Below, piece by piece: positions 17,813-27,727 of a DNA stretch of 64,000 nucleotides. The translations under genes and the position numbers were made by a program. The notes below the pieces were generated by a model, which was not told where the DNA came from, searched no databases, and saw only the letters and a list, made by a program, of their open reading frames with translations. Source of the stretch: an uncultured Lachnospiraceae bacterium (GTDB lineage Bacteria; Bacillota; Clostridia; Lachnospirales; Lachnospiraceae); assembly GCA_910578715.1 (NCBI GenBank), contig CAJTRL010000008.1, positions 1-64,000 on the forward strand. The letters are read 5' to 3'. Every line of letters starts with the position of its first letter. The stretch's first letter is position 1.

Positions 17813-17977
17813 TTACTGGTATTTCCGGTTATACAGATAAAGAAGAAACAGGATTCCGGCAAGGCCGGCCAGCATCGTCAGAAGTCCGGCCGGACCGATG
17901 TTACGCTGCCCCACCACAATAAGCGCCATACTCAGCACGAAAATCAGCAGATAAACCAATCTGACAATCCATTTCAT
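17813..17977 (-). CDS. 54-residue two-span membrane protein
   Basis: A short gene with an excellent ribosome site (AAAGGAGGAGAC) before the ATG at 17977. The peptide begins MKWIVRLVYLLIFVLSM and has a second hydrophobic stretch (GLLTMLAGLAGILFLLYLY) ending NRKYQ, so two membrane spans joined by a short polar turn (GQRNIGPAG) are predicted. It lies 13 bp after the MalG-type permease gene and before the phosphorylase in the same operon. A small subunit or modulator of the importer is possible. No function is established from sequence alone. Confidence 0.8.
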   Translation of the reverse strand: MKWIVRLVYLLIFVLSMALIVVGQRNIGPAGLLTMLAGLAGILFLLYLYNRKYQ

Positions 17978-17990
17978 TTTGTCTCCTCCT

Positions 17991-18872
17991 TTATCCTTTC
18001 AGTCCGCCCAGGCTCATGCCCTGCGTCAGTTTTTTCTGCACCATAATATACAAAATCAGCGTCGGAAGCATGACGATTACGAGTCCCGCGTAGAGCTGTC
18101 CGTAATTCGCGGCCGCTTTTTGCGCCTGCATCAGCTGCATCAGCCCCACCGGAAGCGTTTTGGCATCCTTCGTCAGCAATGTCATGGAAATAATATACTC
18201 GTTCCAGAAGGACAGGAAATTGAACAGGATAACCGTGATAATGCTCGGCAGCGCCATCGGCATCATTATTTTTACCATCGTCCTGAAATAACCGCTGCCA
18301 TCCACATAAGCCGCTTCCTCATAATCCCGCGGTATCGTCACGAAAAAGCCCGAGAGCAGATAAATGGTAAAAGGCAGCGCCGTTGACGCATATACAAGCG
18401 CCACAACAAACAGATTATTCAGGAAAAAACCGTCCGCGCCAAGCCCTTTTAAAAATTTATCGGCATCCACAAACATCAGGAAAATCGGAACGACAATATA
18501 GTTCACATTGATGAACAGGCCGCCCATAAACATAATATTGAGCAGTTTGCTTCCCCGGAAACGGTATCTGGCGAGCACATAAGCCGCCGGCAGCGCAACC
18601 ACCAGCAGAATCAGAAGCGCCAGCGCCGTCACGAGAATGGAATTCATGAAATATTCGCCCATTTTTGCCTTTTCAAAGGCATCGATGAAGTTCTGGAAAT
18701 AGATTCCTTTCGGCATCGTCCAGGGATTCCCGTAAAATTCGGAATTTTCCTTAATCGACGCCAGAAAAACCCATCCCACCGGCACAACGATGCTGACTGC
18801 CAGCGTCAGAAGGGCAACATAGATAAAAAGCCTGTATAACGTATCGAAGCTCATTTCTTTTCTTTTTTTCAT
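17991..18872 (-). CDS. Sugar ABC transporter permease, MalG type
   Basis: A 293-residue inner-membrane permease with about six spans. The EAA loop that docks the ATPase is EEAAYVDGSGYFRTMVKIMMP. The ending GMSLGGLKG resembles other carbohydrate-uptake-1 permeases. It is the partner of the MalF-type permease 12 bp upstream and the lipoprotein at 19865-21304. No ATPase gene is present in the window, so a shared MsmX/UgpC-type ATPase encoded elsewhere is probably used. From the neighbouring GH112 and kinase genes the cargo is likely galacto-N-biose/lacto-N-biose. Confidence 0.92.
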   Translation of the reverse strand: MKKRKEMSFDTLYRLFIYVALLTLAVSIVVPVGWVFLASIKENSEFYGNPWTMPKGIYFQNFIDAFEKAKMGEYFMNSILVTALALLILLVVALPAAYVLARYRFRGSKLLNIMFMGGLFINVNYIVVPIFLMFVDADKFLKGLGADGFFLNNLFVVALVYASTALPFTIYLLSGFFVTIPRDYEEAAYVDGSGYFRTMVKIMMPMALPSIITVILFNFLSFWNEYIISMTLLTKDAKTLPVGLMQLMQAQKAAANYGQLYAGLVIVMLPTLILYIMVQKKLTQGMSLGGLKG

Positions 18873-18884
18873 ATGCTCTCCCCC

Positions 18885-19784
18885 TTAAAATTCCAACGGT
18901 TCCCGTTTGGTCACGAAATTTACGACTGCGGACAGGCCAAAAGAGAATAAGAAGACTACAACACCGATTGCCATACCGTATCCGTAGGAAGAATTGGTGT
19001 AAGCCTGCTTATACATATAACTTAAAAATACTTCCGTCGCGCCGTCCGGGCCGCCGCTCGTCAATGCTTTCACAAAGAGGAAACTCAGATTGATGGAGCT
19101 GATAACGAAAAATGTCAGCGTCGTCCTTACATTCGTCCAGATTAACGGAAGCGTAATGGAGAAGAACTGCTGTATTCTCCCGGCCCCTTCCAGATTCGCC
19201 GATTCATAAAGGCTCTCCGGCACGCTGGCCATACTCGCCATATACATAACCATATAATAACCGATGGCCTGCCAAATCATGGCGATAACCAGACTGTAAA
19301 TTACCAGCTTCTGGTCGCCGAGCCAGAGAACCGGCGTCTTGTCGCTGCCCCGGAAAATACCGATAATGCTGTTTAAAAGACCGTTGTTCGGGTCATAAAT
19401 TGCCGAGAAAATCGCGGAAATAACTACCACCGATAAAATATTCGGTATGTAAAAAATGATTCTGTAAAAGTTCTGTCCTTTGATTTTTTCTCTCGAAAGA
19501 ATCGCTGCAAAAATCAGAGAAAGCGCCATCGTGACAACGGTCACACAGACAATCAGCAAAACCGTATTCTGGAAAGAACGGAAAAAGTTCATGTCCTCCA
19601 CCAGAATCTTAAAATTGTTCAGTCCCACAAATTCCTTCGTATTGGAATATCCGCCCCATTTATACAGCGACATCTTGAAAACATTAAAGGTGGGAATCAA
19701 CATAAAAATCGTAAATAAAATGACTGCGGGCGCCACACATACCCCAATAAAAACACTTCTTGCCCTGCCCTTTTTCACGTCCAT
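18885..19784 (-). CDS. Sugar ABC transporter permease, MalF type
   Basis: A 299-residue membrane permease of the carbohydrate-uptake-1 class. Charged N-terminus (MDVKKGRAR), about six spans, and the EAA loop ESANLEGAGRIQQFFSITLPL near residue 200. It lies between the binding protein and the MalG-type permease. A stem-loop precedes it and probably lowers permease expression relative to the binding protein. Confidence 0.92.
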   Translation of the reverse strand: MDVKKGRARSVFIGVCVAPAVILFTIFMLIPTFNVFKMSLYKWGGYSNTKEFVGLNNFKILVEDMNFFRSFQNTVLLIVCVTVVTMALSLIFAAILSREKIKGQNFYRIIFYIPNILSVVVISAIFSAIYDPNNGLLNSIIGIFRGSDKTPVLWLGDQKLVIYSLVIAMIWQAIGYYMVMYMASMASVPESLYESANLEGAGRIQQFFSITLPLIWTNVRTTLTFFVISSINLSFLFVKALTSGGPDGATEVFLSYMYKQAYTNSSYGYGMAIGVVVFLFSFGLSAVVNFVTKREPLEF

Positions 19785-19812
19785 ACCTCCGTTTCCCGTA
19801 ACCGGTTATATG

Positions 19813-19853
19813 CAAAAGTGCTCCAAAGGCGGAAACACCACCTTCGGAGCACT
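19813..19853 (-). terminator. Stem-loop between binding protein and permeases
   Basis: AGTGCTCC/GGAGCACT arms with an inner AAGG-type extension, followed by TTTTG on the minus strand. It is likely a partial terminator or mRNA-stabilising element giving more binding protein than permease. Confidence 0.7.
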
Positions 19854-19864
19854 CCCCTTAGTAT

Positions 19865-21304
19865 TTATTCCATTGCCGCTCTTAACTTGTCGCTCGCGTC
19901 TTCCACTGCCGCCTGCCATTCTTCAACGGTCTTGTCGCCGCTTACAATACTGTTCACGGTACCGCACAGAACATCCAGCATGTTTACGCCTTCTACCGGA
20001 GCCGTTGCCGCAAATCCGCCCATAACTGCGGTTGCGCCGTTATCATAGATACTGTAAAACAGTTTGTTGTCGCCTTCCAGATAATCGCTGACGCCTGTAA
20101 TCGGCTGGATTGCCGCAGATTTTGCAAAAATCTGTGCCGCTTCATCGGAATACATATATGCTACAAATTCCTTCGCCATATCCTGGTTTTCCGCTGCCGC
20201 CGGAATCCACATCTGCTCAAACCAGCAGAAGGAACATCCCGCGCCGCCTTCGTTGACTGCCGGAATCGCCATGAAGCCCCACTCGAAGCCGTCTGCTCTC
20301 GGCGCATCTGCCATTTCTCCGGGCAGCCATGTGCCGTTCGGACAGAAGATTGCTTTGTTGTCGAGAATCAGCTGCTGATTCTTGGTAAAGTTATCGTTAT
20401 TCGCGTTTGCAACCGTCGTTGCTTCCGTATAAGTACCGAGCTTTGCAATCAGGTCAAAGACCTTCCTCGCGTTTTCGCTTTCCCAGATACCGTCTTCATA
20501 AGTCATACAGCTGTTGAAGAAATCGGAGCCGCCCGCAGAAGACAGTGTCGCATAAGTAAATGCGTCAAAATATCCGGTTGTCGGGTAAGTAAACAGTGCG
20601 ATGCCGTCAGCAGCCGCCGTATCGCCCAACGCCCACATCTCTTCCCAGGTTGTCGGCACATCCCATCCTTTTTCCTTGAACAGGCCCGCGTTATAAAACA
20701 GTCCACAGGGGCTGTAGAACATCGGCGCGTAGTAGGTTACGCCGTCGCCATAAGGATTGGTTGCGAGTGTATCGAGGAAACCGGGAACGATTTTATCTTT
20801 CACTTTCACGTCTTCGCCCGGAACCGTCATTTCCAGAACATCCGTCAGCGGAAGAAGCGCGTTTTCCTTCGTCAGCGTTTCTGTCAGAGCCGCTTCACGT
20901 CCTGTCGCAAGATGTACGACATCCGGATAATCGCCAGCCTTCATGCTCGGGCTGATAACGTCTTCCAGCTTCTTATCAACGGTAAGCTCTACCGTAACGC
21001 CAGGGTGGGAAGCCTCAAAAGCCGCCGCAACCTCGGACCACATCTCCGCACCGTAACCGCCTTCAAACGCCGCTACTTTCAATACCTGTTCTTCTACCTG
21101 TGCTCCGGCGTCCGCGTCCGTCTTCGTCTCTTCCTGAGTCGTCTGCGCCGCATTGTCGGCCGTCTGCGCCGCACTGTCGGTTGTCTGCGCCGCATTGTCG
21201 GTTGTCTGGGTCTGCGCCGTATTGTTGTTTCCGCCGCATCCTGCCAGTACGGACGCCGACATCGCCAACGTCATAACTGCTGCCAAAACTTTTTTCAATT
21301 TCAT
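19865..21304 (-). CDS. Sugar-binding lipoprotein (family 1 SBP)
   Basis: A 479-residue extracellular solute-binding lipoprotein. Signal peptide MKLKKVLAAVMTLAMSASVL is followed by lipobox AGCGG, so Cys22 is the anchor. A Thr/Gln/Asn/Ala-rich linker follows (repeated TDNAAQT units), then the two-lobed binding fold with features such as ALTETLTKENALLPLTDV and FTKNQQLILDNKAIFCPNG. It feeds the two permeases downstream. The position in a GH112 cluster suggests galacto-N-biose/lacto-N-biose as ligand. Confidence 0.93.
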   Translation of the reverse strand: MKLKKVLAAVMTLAMSASVLAGCGGNNNTAQTQTTDNAAQTTDSAAQTADNAAQTTQEETKTDADAGAQVEEQVLKVAAFEGGYGAEMWSEVAAAFEASHPGVTVELTVDKKLEDVISPSMKAGDYPDVVHLATGREAALTETLTKENALLPLTDVLEMTVPGEDVKVKDKIVPGFLDTLATNPYGDGVTYYAPMFYSPCGLFYNAGLFKEKGWDVPTTWEEMWALGDTAAADGIALFTYPTTGYFDAFTYATLSSAGGSDFFNSCMTYEDGIWESENARKVFDLIAKLGTYTEATTVANANNDNFTKNQQLILDNKAIFCPNGTWLPGEMADAPRADGFEWGFMAIPAVNEGGAGCSFCWFEQMWIPAAAENQDMAKEFVAYMYSDEAAQIFAKSAAIQPITGVSDYLEGDNKLFYSIYDNGATAVMGGFAATAPVEGVNMLDVLCGTVNSIVSGDKTVEEWQAAVEDASDKLRAAME

Positions 21305-21765
21305 AATAAATTTCCTCCTTCAAAAAGAATCGTGAACATTTACCGTTTCGAGTCAACTCTTTCATGTACCCTCAGTATAGTGGAACGTACACGGATTATC
21401 AATCCGATTGTTGCTCGCTATTTTATATATCTTGCTTTTTATCATTTTGCTTTATAAATTTTTACAATCATATTTTTATATTGTATATTTTACACACAGT
21501 ACTTTTGTGTATTTATGTATTTTTATGCAATTTGCCGACTTCATATGTCATATAAAAAAATAATTTACTATTTGACAAATATTTCTTTGTCTTTCTTCTT
21601 TTTCCGTTTTCTCTTTTTTTAGACATTTTATTCAGAGTAGGAAGTGGACAAAATCTCTAAAATCTGATACAGTATGGTAAGATAGTGACTTTAAACAGGA
21701 CTTTTAACACTGCCGGGATGACAGGCTTCGACGCTGCCGGAATGGCAGACAGAAAGGAGCTTCTC
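21305..21765. promoter_or_regulatory. Divergent promoter region between the importer operon and its regulator
   Basis: This 461-bp AT-rich region has no gene. For the regulator, TGGACA (21645-21650), 17 bp, TACAGT (21668-21673) is a plausible promoter. The importer operon must start in the opposite direction, but no unambiguous promoter or AraC-type direct repeat could be picked out by eye. Confidence 0.5.
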
Positions 21766-22632
21766 ATGGGAAATACAAGACACCGCATCGAAGGCAGCAG
21801 ACCGAACTCTTTTGACCAGTCCAGACTTCTCTATGTATCGACCTCCAAATATGAAGGGGACTGGCAGAGCATTCTGCACTCCCACCCGTTCAGCGAGCTG
21901 TTCTATGTGGTCAACGGCAGCGGTTCCTTCGTGGCGGAAGGCTCCGAATTTCCGGTGGGCAGAAACGACATGGTCATTATCAATCCCCATGTACAGCATA
22001 CCGAAAAATCGCTGCATACTACGCCGCTCGAATACATTGTGCTTGGCATTGACGGTCTCTCCTTTTCCTTTGAGAATATCGCTTCCGCCCAGGACGGCAT
22101 CTCCATGCACACCGCATCCGGGACTGTATATAAATACAATATGACGAACTCTAATGTATATGCTTACCTGAATATTATGCTGGAAGAAATTTCCCGCAGA
22201 GAAGAAAACTACGAGGCGGTCTGCCAGAATCTTCTGGAAGTGCTTCTGATTTGTATGCTCCGCAACGACCATCTGACTATCGTTCAGAGCAGCAATACCG
22301 TTTTAAACAGAGAATGCACCCAGATTAAAAACTATCTGGATGCAAACTATTCTGAAAATATTACGCTGGACACGCTGGCGGCGATTACCCATATGAATAA
22401 GTATTATATGGCGCACGCCTTTACCAAATACATCGGGGTCTCCCCCATCAACTACCTTCTTCAGAAAAGGATTCAGGAAGGAAAATCCCTGTTGGAATCC
22501 ACATCCTATTCGATTGCGCAGATTTCAACGCTTCTGGGTTTTTCCTCCCAGTCTTATTTTTCACAGACTTTCAAAAAAGCCACCGGAAGAACGCCGATTC
22601 AGCATCGGAATGAGTATCGGCGGAAAAAGTGA
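21766..22632 (+). CDS. AraC-family transcriptional regulator
   Basis: A 288-residue regulator. The start at 21766 (MGNTRHRIEG) follows AAGGAGCTTCTC; the frame is open 27 codons further upstream without a site. The N-terminal cupin-like sensor carries HSHPFSELFYV and HVQHTEKSL, and the C-terminal double helix-turn-helix has ITLDTLAAITHMNKYYMAHAF and SIAQISTLLGFSSQSYFSQTF. It is divergent from the GH112/ABC operon and probably activates it when the disaccharide or a metabolite is bound. It converges with purL with a 1-bp gap. Confidence 0.92.
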   Translation: MGNTRHRIEGSRPNSFDQSRLLYVSTSKYEGDWQSILHSHPFSELFYVVNGSGSFVAEGSEFPVGRNDMVIINPHVQHTEKSLHTTPLEYIVLGIDGLSFSFENIASAQDGISMHTASGTVYKYNMTNSNVYAYLNIMLEEISRREENYEAVCQNLLEVLLICMLRNDHLTIVQSSNTVLNRECTQIKNYLDANYSENITLDTLAAITHMNKYYMAHAFTKYIGVSPINYLLQKRIQEGKSLLESTSYSIAQISTLLGFSSQSYFSQTFKKATGRTPIQHRNEYRRKK

Positions 22633-22633
22633 C

Positions 22634-25600
22634 TTAACTAAAATACGCCACACCCGATTCGAAAATCTTCATATCCTGTTCCCCGTAGATATTTACCGCG
22701 ACGCCGTCACCCCTTCTTTCGGAATGGGCCATCTTGCCGAAACACCGTCCGTCCGGCGAAGTGATGCCTTCGATGGCGGCATAGGAACCGTTAATATTCC
22801 ACTCTTCGTCCATTGACACATTGCCGTCGATATCCGCATACTGGGTCGCCACCTGTCCGTTCACAAACAGCTTATCCAGCCATTCCTCTGATGCTACAAA
22901 ACGGCCTTCCCCGTGGGATGCCGGGTTTACATAAGTATTCCCCAAAACCGCTTTCTGCAGCCAGGGCGATTTATTTGAAATCACTTTCAGATAAGCCATC
23001 TTGGATATATGGCGGTTGACGGTATTGAAGGTCAGCGTCGGCGAATCCTCTTTCTGTCCCGTAATCTCTCCATAGGGCACGAGCCCCAGCTTAATCAGCG
23101 CCTGGAAACCGTTACAGATACCGAGGGCAAGTCCGTCTCTTTCCTGTAACAATTTCATGACTGCTTCTTTCATGTTTGCATTCTGGAAAGCGGTCGCAAA
23201 GAACTTGGCGGAACCGTCCGGTTCGTCACCCGCCGAGAAGCCGCCGGGGAACATGATAATCTGCGCCTGTCCGATTGCCTTCTCGAAAACTTCCACGCTT
23301 TCCCGGATATCCGTCGCTGTCATGTTTTTAAATACTTTCGTTATAACATCCGCACCCGCATTCTCAAACGCCCTCGCACTGTCGTATTCGCAGTTGGTTC
23401 CTGGGAACACCGGAATAAAGACGGTCGGCCTGGCCGTTTTATGCCGGCACACATAAATTTTCTTTGCGCGGAAGACATCCGAAACAACCGGCGTTTTCTC
23501 TTTTCCGGCCGTATAAGGAAATACTTTGTCCAGTCTTTTCGTCCATGTCTGCAAAGCCTCTTCCATCGGAATCGTTACACCGCCATATACAAAGGCCGGC
23601 TCTTTTGTCACCGTGCCGGCGAGCGCGCAGACGCCGTCCCGGCAGAGCGCATCCGCTTCCGCCGCGGGCATTTCCGCAATAATGCTGCCCAGTCCGTTTT
23701 CAAAAAGCGCATCCGTGCCGAAACTCTCCTCCACAGCAACGCCCAGTTTATTGCCGAAAGCCATCTTGCTAATTGCTGCCGCCACGCCCTTTGCATCCAG
23801 CGCGTAAGCCGCCGCAATTTTCTTTTCTGACATCAATGTCATAATCTTATCATAAAGCTGCATGACTTTGTCATAAACCGGAAGGTCGTATTCGTCTCTT
23901 GCAATCTTAAAGAGCACCAGCTTATTTCCCGGCTTTTTCAGCTCCGGACTGATAATCTCCTGTTTTTTCCCGATATCCACCGCAAAAGATACGAGCGTCG
24001 GCGGCACGTCGATATCGTTAAACGTGCCGGACATGGAATCCTTGCCGCCGATGGAAGGCAGTCCGTACTTAAGCTGCGCTTCATAAGCGCCAAGCAGCGC
24101 CGCAAACGGCTGACTCCAGCGCTCTGCGTCTTCCGTCATACGCCGGAAATATTCCTGGAAGGTAAACCGAATCTTCTTATAATCGCCGCCATTCGCTACA
24201 ATTTTGGCCATAGACTCCGTTACCGCATAAACCGCGCCGTGATAAGGGCTCCAGCTGGACAGACAGGGGTCGAAGCCGTAACTCATCATCGTAACGGTAT
24301 CGGTCTTTCCTTTCAGCACCGGCAGTTTTGCCACCATCGCCTGAGTTTCCGTCAGCTGATATTTTCCGCCGTAAGGCATGTATACGCTGCCCGCGCCGAT
24401 GGAAGCGTCGAACATCTCCACAAGTCCCTTCTGGGAACATACATTCAAATCATTTAATAAGGCAAGCCATGCTTTTTTCACATCGCCTTCTGCCAGGGCC
24501 GTCTCCACCGCGGGAACCGCCGTTTTCTCCAGATAGTTGTCCTCCGGCTTCGGCAGCTCCACGCGCACCTGTGTTTCCTGATGCGCACCGTTTGTATCGA
24601 GAAATGCCCTGGAAATATTGACAATTTCTTTTCCGCGCCATTTTAAAACGAGACGCGGCTCCTTCGTCACGACGGCCACCGCCACCGCTTCCAGATTTTC
24701 TTCCGCCGCATACTGCAGAAAAACATCCACATCGTCCGGCGATACGACTACCGCCATCCGCTCCTGGGATTCCGAAATCGCCAGTTCCGTGCCGTCAAGG
24801 CCCGCATATTTCTTCGGCACCTTATCCAAATCCACCACGAGGCCGTCCGCCAGCTCACCAATCGCCACGGATACACCGCCCGCGCCGAAATCGTTACATT
24901 TCTTAATCAGTCTGCTGACCTCTTCCCGCCGGAACAGACGCTGAATCTTCCGTTCTGTCGGCGCATTTCCCTTCTGGACTTCCGCGCCGCATGTTTCGAT
25001 GGAGCTTTCCGTGTGGACTTTGGAAGAGCCCGTCGCTCCGCCGCAGCCGTCGCGTCCGGTCCTTCCGCCGAGCAAAATAATGATATCGTCCGGGTCGGAA
25101 GTCTCACGAATTACATTTTTCCGGGGCGCCGCACCCATCACCGCGCCGATTTCCATTCTTTTAGCCACATAATCGGGGTGATAAATTTCTTTCACAAGCC
25201 CCGTCGCAAGTCCAATCTGATTTCCATAAGAAGAATAACCCTGTGCCGCGCCGCGCACCAGCTTTTTCTGGGACAGCTTGCCCTTTAACGTATCGGCAAC
25301 GGGCACCGTCGGGTCGGCCGCGCCCGTGACGCGCATCGCCTGATAGACATAACCCCGCCCGGAAAGCGGGTCACGGATTGCGCCGCCCAGACAGGTCGCA
25401 GCGCCGCCGAAAGGCTCGATTTCCGTCGGATGGTTATGGGTTTCATTCTTGAAAAAGACAAGCCATTCCTCCGTCACCGGCCCGTCGCCGTAATCCATTT
25501 CCACCGGAACGACAACGGAACAGGCGTTGATTTCATCGGACTGCTCCATATCCTCTAACTTCCCGTCTTTTTTCAGTTTGCGCATCGCCATCAGCGCCAA

Positions 25601-26431
25601 ATCCATCAGGCACACGAACTTGTCCGTTCTGCCCGCGAAAATTTCTTCCCTCGTTTTCAGATAACTTTCGTAAGACTCGCGAATCGGCTTCTGATAATAG
25701 CCGTCCTCGAAATCGACCTTCGTAAGCTCCGTTGAAAAAGTCGTATGACGACAATGGTCGGACCAGTAGGTATCGAGCACGCGGATTTCCGTCATGGTCG
25801 GGTCCCTGTGCTCTTCTTTGTCGAAGTAATTCCGAATATGCAGGAAATCCTTGTAAGTCATTGCCAGCCCCAGGGAATCATACAGCTTCCGGAAAGCCTC
25901 TTCCGGCATTCCGTTAAAATCCTGAAGCACAGCCACATCCGCCGGTTCCTCGTATACGGTAATCAGCGTGTCCGGTTTTACCATATCCGTTTCCCTGGAA
26001 TCCACCGGATTGATGCAGTATGCTTTTATTTTTTCAAATTCCGTATCAGATATTTGTCCTGTTATTAAATATGTTACAGCAGTCCTGATGACTGGGTCTT
26101 CATCCTCTTTCAGAAACTTCACGCACTGCACCGCGGAATCCGCCCGCTGGTCGAACTGTCCCGGCAGAAATTCCACGCTGAATACCCGGCCGTCCGCCGG
26201 AATTTCGATTTCTTCCCGATACAAAAAGTCAACCGGCGGTTCTGAAAAGACCGTCCTGCATGCCTTATCAAAAACCTCCGGCGATACGTTTTCCACATCG
26301 TACCGGATAAATACCCGTACATCCTTCACGCCCGTAATGCCGAGATAACTTCCGATTTCCTCCCGCAGTTCCTTTGCCTTAACCGCAAAGGGCTCTTTCT
26401 TTTCCACATAGATGCGCTTTACATTTCCCAT
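22634..26431 (-). CDS. purL: Phosphoribosylformylglycinamidine synthase, single-chain
   Basis: A 1265-residue enzyme that converts FGAR, glutamine and ATP to FGAM in purine synthesis. It joins the synthetase and glutaminase in one chain, as in many clostridia and unlike the PurS/PurL/PurQ set of Bacillus. The N-terminal PurS-like part is followed by the synthetase (DTYWSDHCRHTTFSTEL, KNETHNHPTEIEPFGGAATC, GGKDSMSGTF). The C-terminal amidotransferase has FPGGFSAGDEPDG and the nucleophile in LGICNGFQALIKLG. A ribosome site (GGAGGGAGTAAGG) precedes the ATG. Confidence 0.97.
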   Translation of the reverse strand: MGNVKRIYVEKKEPFAVKAKELREEIGSYLGITGVKDVRVFIRYDVENVSPEVFDKACRTVFSEPPVDFLYREEIEIPADGRVFSVEFLPGQFDQRADSAVQCVKFLKEDEDPVIRTAVTYLITGQISDTEFEKIKAYCINPVDSRETDMVKPDTLITVYEEPADVAVLQDFNGMPEEAFRKLYDSLGLAMTYKDFLHIRNYFDKEEHRDPTMTEIRVLDTYWSDHCRHTTFSTELTKVDFEDGYYQKPIRESYESYLKTREEIFAGRTDKFVCLMDLALMAMRKLKKDGKLEDMEQSDEINACSVVVPVEMDYGDGPVTEEWLVFFKNETHNHPTEIEPFGGAATCLGGAIRDPLSGRGYVYQAMRVTGAADPTVPVADTLKGKLSQKKLVRGAAQGYSSYGNQIGLATGLVKEIYHPDYVAKRMEIGAVMGAAPRKNVIRETSDPDDIIILLGGRTGRDGCGGATGSSKVHTESSIETCGAEVQKGNAPTERKIQRLFRREEVSRLIKKCNDFGAGGVSVAIGELADGLVVDLDKVPKKYAGLDGTELAISESQERMAVVVSPDDVDVFLQYAAEENLEAVAVAVVTKEPRLVLKWRGKEIVNISRAFLDTNGAHQETQVRVELPKPEDNYLEKTAVPAVETALAEGDVKKAWLALLNDLNVCSQKGLVEMFDASIGAGSVYMPYGGKYQLTETQAMVAKLPVLKGKTDTVTMMSYGFDPCLSSWSPYHGAVYAVTESMAKIVANGGDYKKIRFTFQEYFRRMTEDAERWSQPFAALLGAYEAQLKYGLPSIGGKDSMSGTFNDIDVPPTLVSFAVDIGKKQEIISPELKKPGNKLVLFKIARDEYDLPVYDKVMQLYDKIMTLMSEKKIAAAYALDAKGVAAAISKMAFGNKLGVAVEESFGTDALFENGLGSIIAEMPAAEADALCRDGVCALAGTVTKEPAFVYGGVTIPMEEALQTWTKRLDKVFPYTAGKEKTPVVSDVFRAKKIYVCRHKTARPTVFIPVFPGTNCEYDSARAFENAGADVITKVFKNMTATDIRESVEVFEKAIGQAQIIMFPGGFSAGDEPDGSAKFFATAFQNANMKEAVMKLLQERDGLALGICNGFQALIKLGLVPYGEITGQKEDSPTLTFNTVNRHISKMAYLKVISNKSPWLQKAVLGNTYVNPASHGEGRFVASEEWLDKLFVNGQVATQYADIDGNVSMDEEWNINGSYAAIEGITSPDGRCFGKMAHSERRGDGVAVNIYGEQDMKIFESGVAYFS

Positions 26432-26450
26432 ATCCGCCTTACTCCCTCCA

Positions 26451-27035
26451 TCAGTCTACATCAATTAACAGTCCCGCCATAATATAAAGAAGCTGCTCGT
26501 CAACCATTGCTTCCGTAATCCCCATTGTCTGGGAATTAATTTTCATACCTTCCAGCACATACATGATATTATTGGCAGCTCCCTTCGGATTTTCACAGTA
26601 AAACTCTCCCGAAGCGATGCCCGATTCAATCAGTTTTTCCAGAACCCTCACGCCCGCTTCAAACTGTTTCCGCATCATCTGGTCCTTTTTTTCCTTATTT
26701 TCAAAAGCATATTCATAGACCGCCATTGTCAGGTTATTCTTTTTGCGCAGAAGCTCTTTCTTTTGTTCCTTTAAAAACAACGTCAGAATTTCGGCCGCCG
26801 AGTCTTCCTCCGCGATGCTCACGGAAAACACATCATCTATCTCTTCCGCGTCTTTCTGCAGTACCGCAAGCAAAAGCTCCTCCGTGCTGCCAAAATAAAG
26901 ATAAAGACCTCCGCGGCTGATATCGCATGCTTCCACAATATCCTTCATGGTCACATTCTTATATCCTTTTTCCACAAAGACCTTTCTGGCCGTCTCCAAT
27001 ATGTACTGCTTCTTTTGTAACGATTTTTCTCCCAT
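26451..27035 (-). CDS. TetR-family transcriptional regulator
   Basis: A 194-residue one-domain regulator with an N-terminal helix-turn-helix (ILETARKVFVEKGYKNVTMK, then DIVEACDISRGGLYLYFGS) and an all-helical ligand-binding part. It lies 19 bp upstream of purL in the same direction and 26 bp after an unknown gene, so the three could share a transcript. The ligand and targets are not evident. Confidence 0.9.
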   Translation of the reverse strand: MGEKSLQKKQYILETARKVFVEKGYKNVTMKDIVEACDISRGGLYLYFGSTEELLLAVLQKDAEEIDDVFSVSIAEEDSAAEILTLFLKEQKKELLRKKNNLTMAVYEYAFENKEKKDQMMRKQFEAGVRVLEKLIESGIASGEFYCENPKGAANNIMYVLEGMKINSQTMGITEAMVDEQLLYIMAGLLIDVD

Positions 27036-27061
27036 AAAAAAATACCTTCCCTGACAATTCC

Positions 27062-27535
27062 TTAATTAACCATCGGTCTGTCCCAAAATTCCAGATTTTC
27101 TTTCATTTTCTTCACAACATTCAGAAAAATACGGTTCTGGACCGCTTCCGACCACATCCGTCCCTTTGTCATGCCGCCTATCACATATTTGGATAAAATC
27201 CCCTTTAGCACATCCATCCTCGTGATATCCGAATTGGAAATTGCCCGGAGCTCGTCCCTATTGGTAACAATTCTGTTCCGGGAATAAATATACCGATAAT
27301 TTCTGTCCAGCAGATTCGTCCGCTGTACCTCTTTGACAAAAGAAAGAAGCGTACTGTCATAGACCGGAAATGCAATAGAGTGCTCACCGATGCCGGAACC
27401 CGTATAAGTCTCCGAAACAACGCTCCCCGATTTTTCTTCCAGCCAGGGCAGATACCGTATCAGACGTTCCACGTCCGGTTTATATTCCTGTACGACCTTT
27501 TTCCTGTATTCTATATCCTTTTCATCGACTGACAT
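27062..27535 (-). CDS. Protein of unknown function, 157 residues
   Basis: The function is not recognised. The ATG at 27535 (MSVDEKDIEY) is preceded by GAAAGGCATGG and an out-of-frame upstream ATG at 27548 that would encode only eight codons. This is a variant of the start motif found before argS, queH and three genes near 57-62 kb. The protein is soluble, charged and mixed alpha/beta, with PDVERLIRYLPWLEEKSG near the N-terminus, GSGIGEHSIAFPVYD in the middle, and a helical C-terminus (SEAVQNRIFLNVVKKMKEN). It precedes the TetR gene. Confidence 0.7.
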   Translation of the reverse strand: MSVDEKDIEYRKKVVQEYKPDVERLIRYLPWLEEKSGSVVSETYTGSGIGEHSIAFPVYDSTLLSFVKEVQRTNLLDRNYRYIYSRNRIVTNRDELRAISNSDITRMDVLKGILSKYVIGGMTKGRMWSEAVQNRIFLNVVKKMKENLEFWDRPMVN

Positions 27536-27647
27536 ACTGGTAACCCATGCCTTTCTTTCTGATAAAACCATACATTAATATTTTATCATATCTTTCCTAA
27601 AAGTACAGCAAAAAAATTTTCGCCCTTTTATCCTATTCGCGTTCCCC

Positions 27648-27676
27648 TTGTTTTTGTGCTATAATCGTTTTATAAT
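27648..27676 (+). promoter_or_regulatory. Candidate promoter for the cNMP-domain gene
   Basis: TTGTTT, 17 bp, TATAAT, 50 bp before the start codon at 27728. A ribosome site (AAAGGGGAG) lies between. Confidence 0.55.
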
Positions 27677-27727
27677 ATTATCTATACTAATGTATGTCTG
27701 TATACACGGACGAAAGGGGAGTTATTT

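Noticed and set aside
16444..17922. 492-codon plus-strand open frame
   Set aside because: It is the complement of the GH112 phosphorylase gene, has no ribosome site, and shows no recognisable family.
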